This document shows positions 4,681 through 5,392 of a stretch of 5,392 nt of DNA, piece by piece. The position numbers and the translations under genes are program-made. How positions within the stretch are numbered: position 1 is the stretch's first letter; each line of letters opens with the position of its first letter. The stretch lies in the NCBI GenBank assembly GCA_900757265.1, contig CAAENW010000125.1:1-5392 (forward strand), given 5' to 3'. The notes below the pieces were generated by a model. It saw only the letters and a list, made by a program, of their open reading frames with translations, searched no databases and was not told the DNA's origin. The DNA comes from an uncultured Collinsella sp. (GTDB lineage Bacteria > Actinomycetota > Coriobacteriia > Coriobacteriales > Coriobacteriaceae).

Positions 4681-5392
4681 CTACCGACGCTTGGTGAATA
4701 CGAACACGCCGATGACGGCGAGACCGATCACGCCGGCCGCCACGCCGGCAATGGCGATCGGATTGAAGCCAGACTCCTGCGAGGGAGCCGCAGCGGACTT
4801 CTTGGCAGTGGTCGCTGCAGACGAGCCCGTGTCGGACTTCTTGTCCTTCTTGTCGGACTTATCGGAATTCTTCTTGGAATCCTTATCGTCCTTGGTCTCG
4901 GTCGTAGTCGTGGTAGACACCGGCTTCTGACCCGGAGCAACAGCACCGCCAGCCTGCTGGCCGTTTGTACCGTTACCCGAGCCGCCATTGGAGCCAGAGC
5001 CACCGTTACCGTCAGGGGCAGCGGCGTTCTTAATCCACTTGGCATACAGCGTCATATCAGCCGTCACCGCAACGCTAAAGTCATACGCCTCCGTACAAGC
5101 CTCGTCGGTATACCAACCAGCGAAGGTGTAGCCCTCGCGCGTCGGATCGGCAGGCTTGGCGACAGAGCCGTTGGCGGCCGTAGTCTGAAAATCGACCTTG
5201 GACCCCTCGCCGGCATTGAACGAAACCTTAACGCCAGCATTCAGCTTGAACAGCGCGCCAGAGTCGTTGATGTAGTACAAGTTGCCCTGGGCATCACAAG
5301 CGATTGGCGAGTCGCAGTAGTTGTTGTGGCCTGTTGCGCTAAACACACCAGAAGCCTCAGTGTCACCCAACTTGTAACGATATACGCCACCG
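4681..5392 (-). CDS. Surface protein with Listeria-Bacteroides (InlB B-type) repeat and C-terminal anchor, partial
   Basis: The C-terminal 236 residues are visible; the frame stays open to the right edge, so the true start lies outside (a TTG at 5370 is just an internal codon). The first 50 residues include ACDAQGNLYYINDSGALFKL, which looks like one blade of a PQQ- or NHL-type beta-propeller. About residues 54-119 form a Listeria-Bacteroides repeat domain (PF09479), ending in the hallmarks GYTFAGWYTD and MTLYAKW. A Gly/Asn/Ser linker and then a Thr and Lys/Ser/Asp linker follow to about 206. A hydrophobic helix (210-233) and a terminal KRR complete an outward-facing C-terminal anchor. No LPXTG precedes the helix; the corresponding place reads SQESG. 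The protein should be exposed on the cell surface, perhaps binding ligand or host material, but its function is not established. It is transcribed just ahead of the DUF4430 gene. Confidence 0.85.
   Translation of the reverse strand, partial: GGVYRYKLGDTEASGVFSATGHNNYCDSPIACDAQGNLYYINDSGALFKLNAGVKVSFNAGEGSKVDFQTTAANGSVAKPADPTREGYTFAGWYTDEACTEAYDFSVAVTADMTLYAKWIKNAAAPDGNGGSGSNGGSGNGTNGQQAGGAVAPGQKPVSTTTTTETKDDKDSKKNSDKSDKKDKKSDTGSSAATTAKKSAAAPSQESGFNPIAIAGVAAGVIGLAVIGVFVFTKRR

Overview
The window looks like chromosome from a Gram-positive, high-GC gut actinobacterium of the Coriobacteriia, most plausibly Collinsella or a close relative. This rests on a class III fructose-1,6-bisphosphatase, a DegV-type protein, tandem GtrA proteins and Ser/Lys/Asp-linker surface proteins carrying DUF4430 and Listeria-Bacteroides (InlB B-type) repeat domains. 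The genus is inferred from gene content and style, not from any marker gene.

Layout. Positions 1-77 hold the first 26 codons of a leftward DegV-family gene. A 320-base divergent spacer (78-397) separates it from a rightward group: fbp (398-2314), a GtrA-like membrane protein (2393-2788) and a second GtrA-like paralogue (3008-3415), closed by a near-perfect intrinsic terminator at 3441-3478. From the right edge a leftward pair enters: a surface protein truncated by the window (4681 to beyond 5392) with a Listeria-Bacteroides repeat and a C-terminal membrane anchor, then a DUF4430 protein (3763-4671) with an N-terminal membrane anchor. The pair ends at its own terminator (3704-3740, minus strand).

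How the genes may work together. Fbp is the gluconeogenic switch. The GtrA proteins are small four-helix membrane proteins of a family tied to moving or presenting lipid-linked sugars for envelope glycosylation, but no glycosyltransferase is next to them, so their partner is unknown. The leftward pair should both be displayed outside the membrane on flexible charged stalks and are probably co-transcribed.

The least ordinary part is the convergent spacer. Between the two terminators lie three tandem units with an exact 62-base period (3523-3708), each an imperfect palindrome with arms resembling GAATGGGACRCAGYTTCCG. It is not a CRISPR array and does not read as a gene. It resembles a REP/BIME-like palindromic repeat cluster, of a family I do not recognise. 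Secondary curiosities are three exact TTTACCAA copies plus an inverted copy in the DegV/fbp spacer, and hairpins on both sides of the first gtrA gene that share arm sequences.
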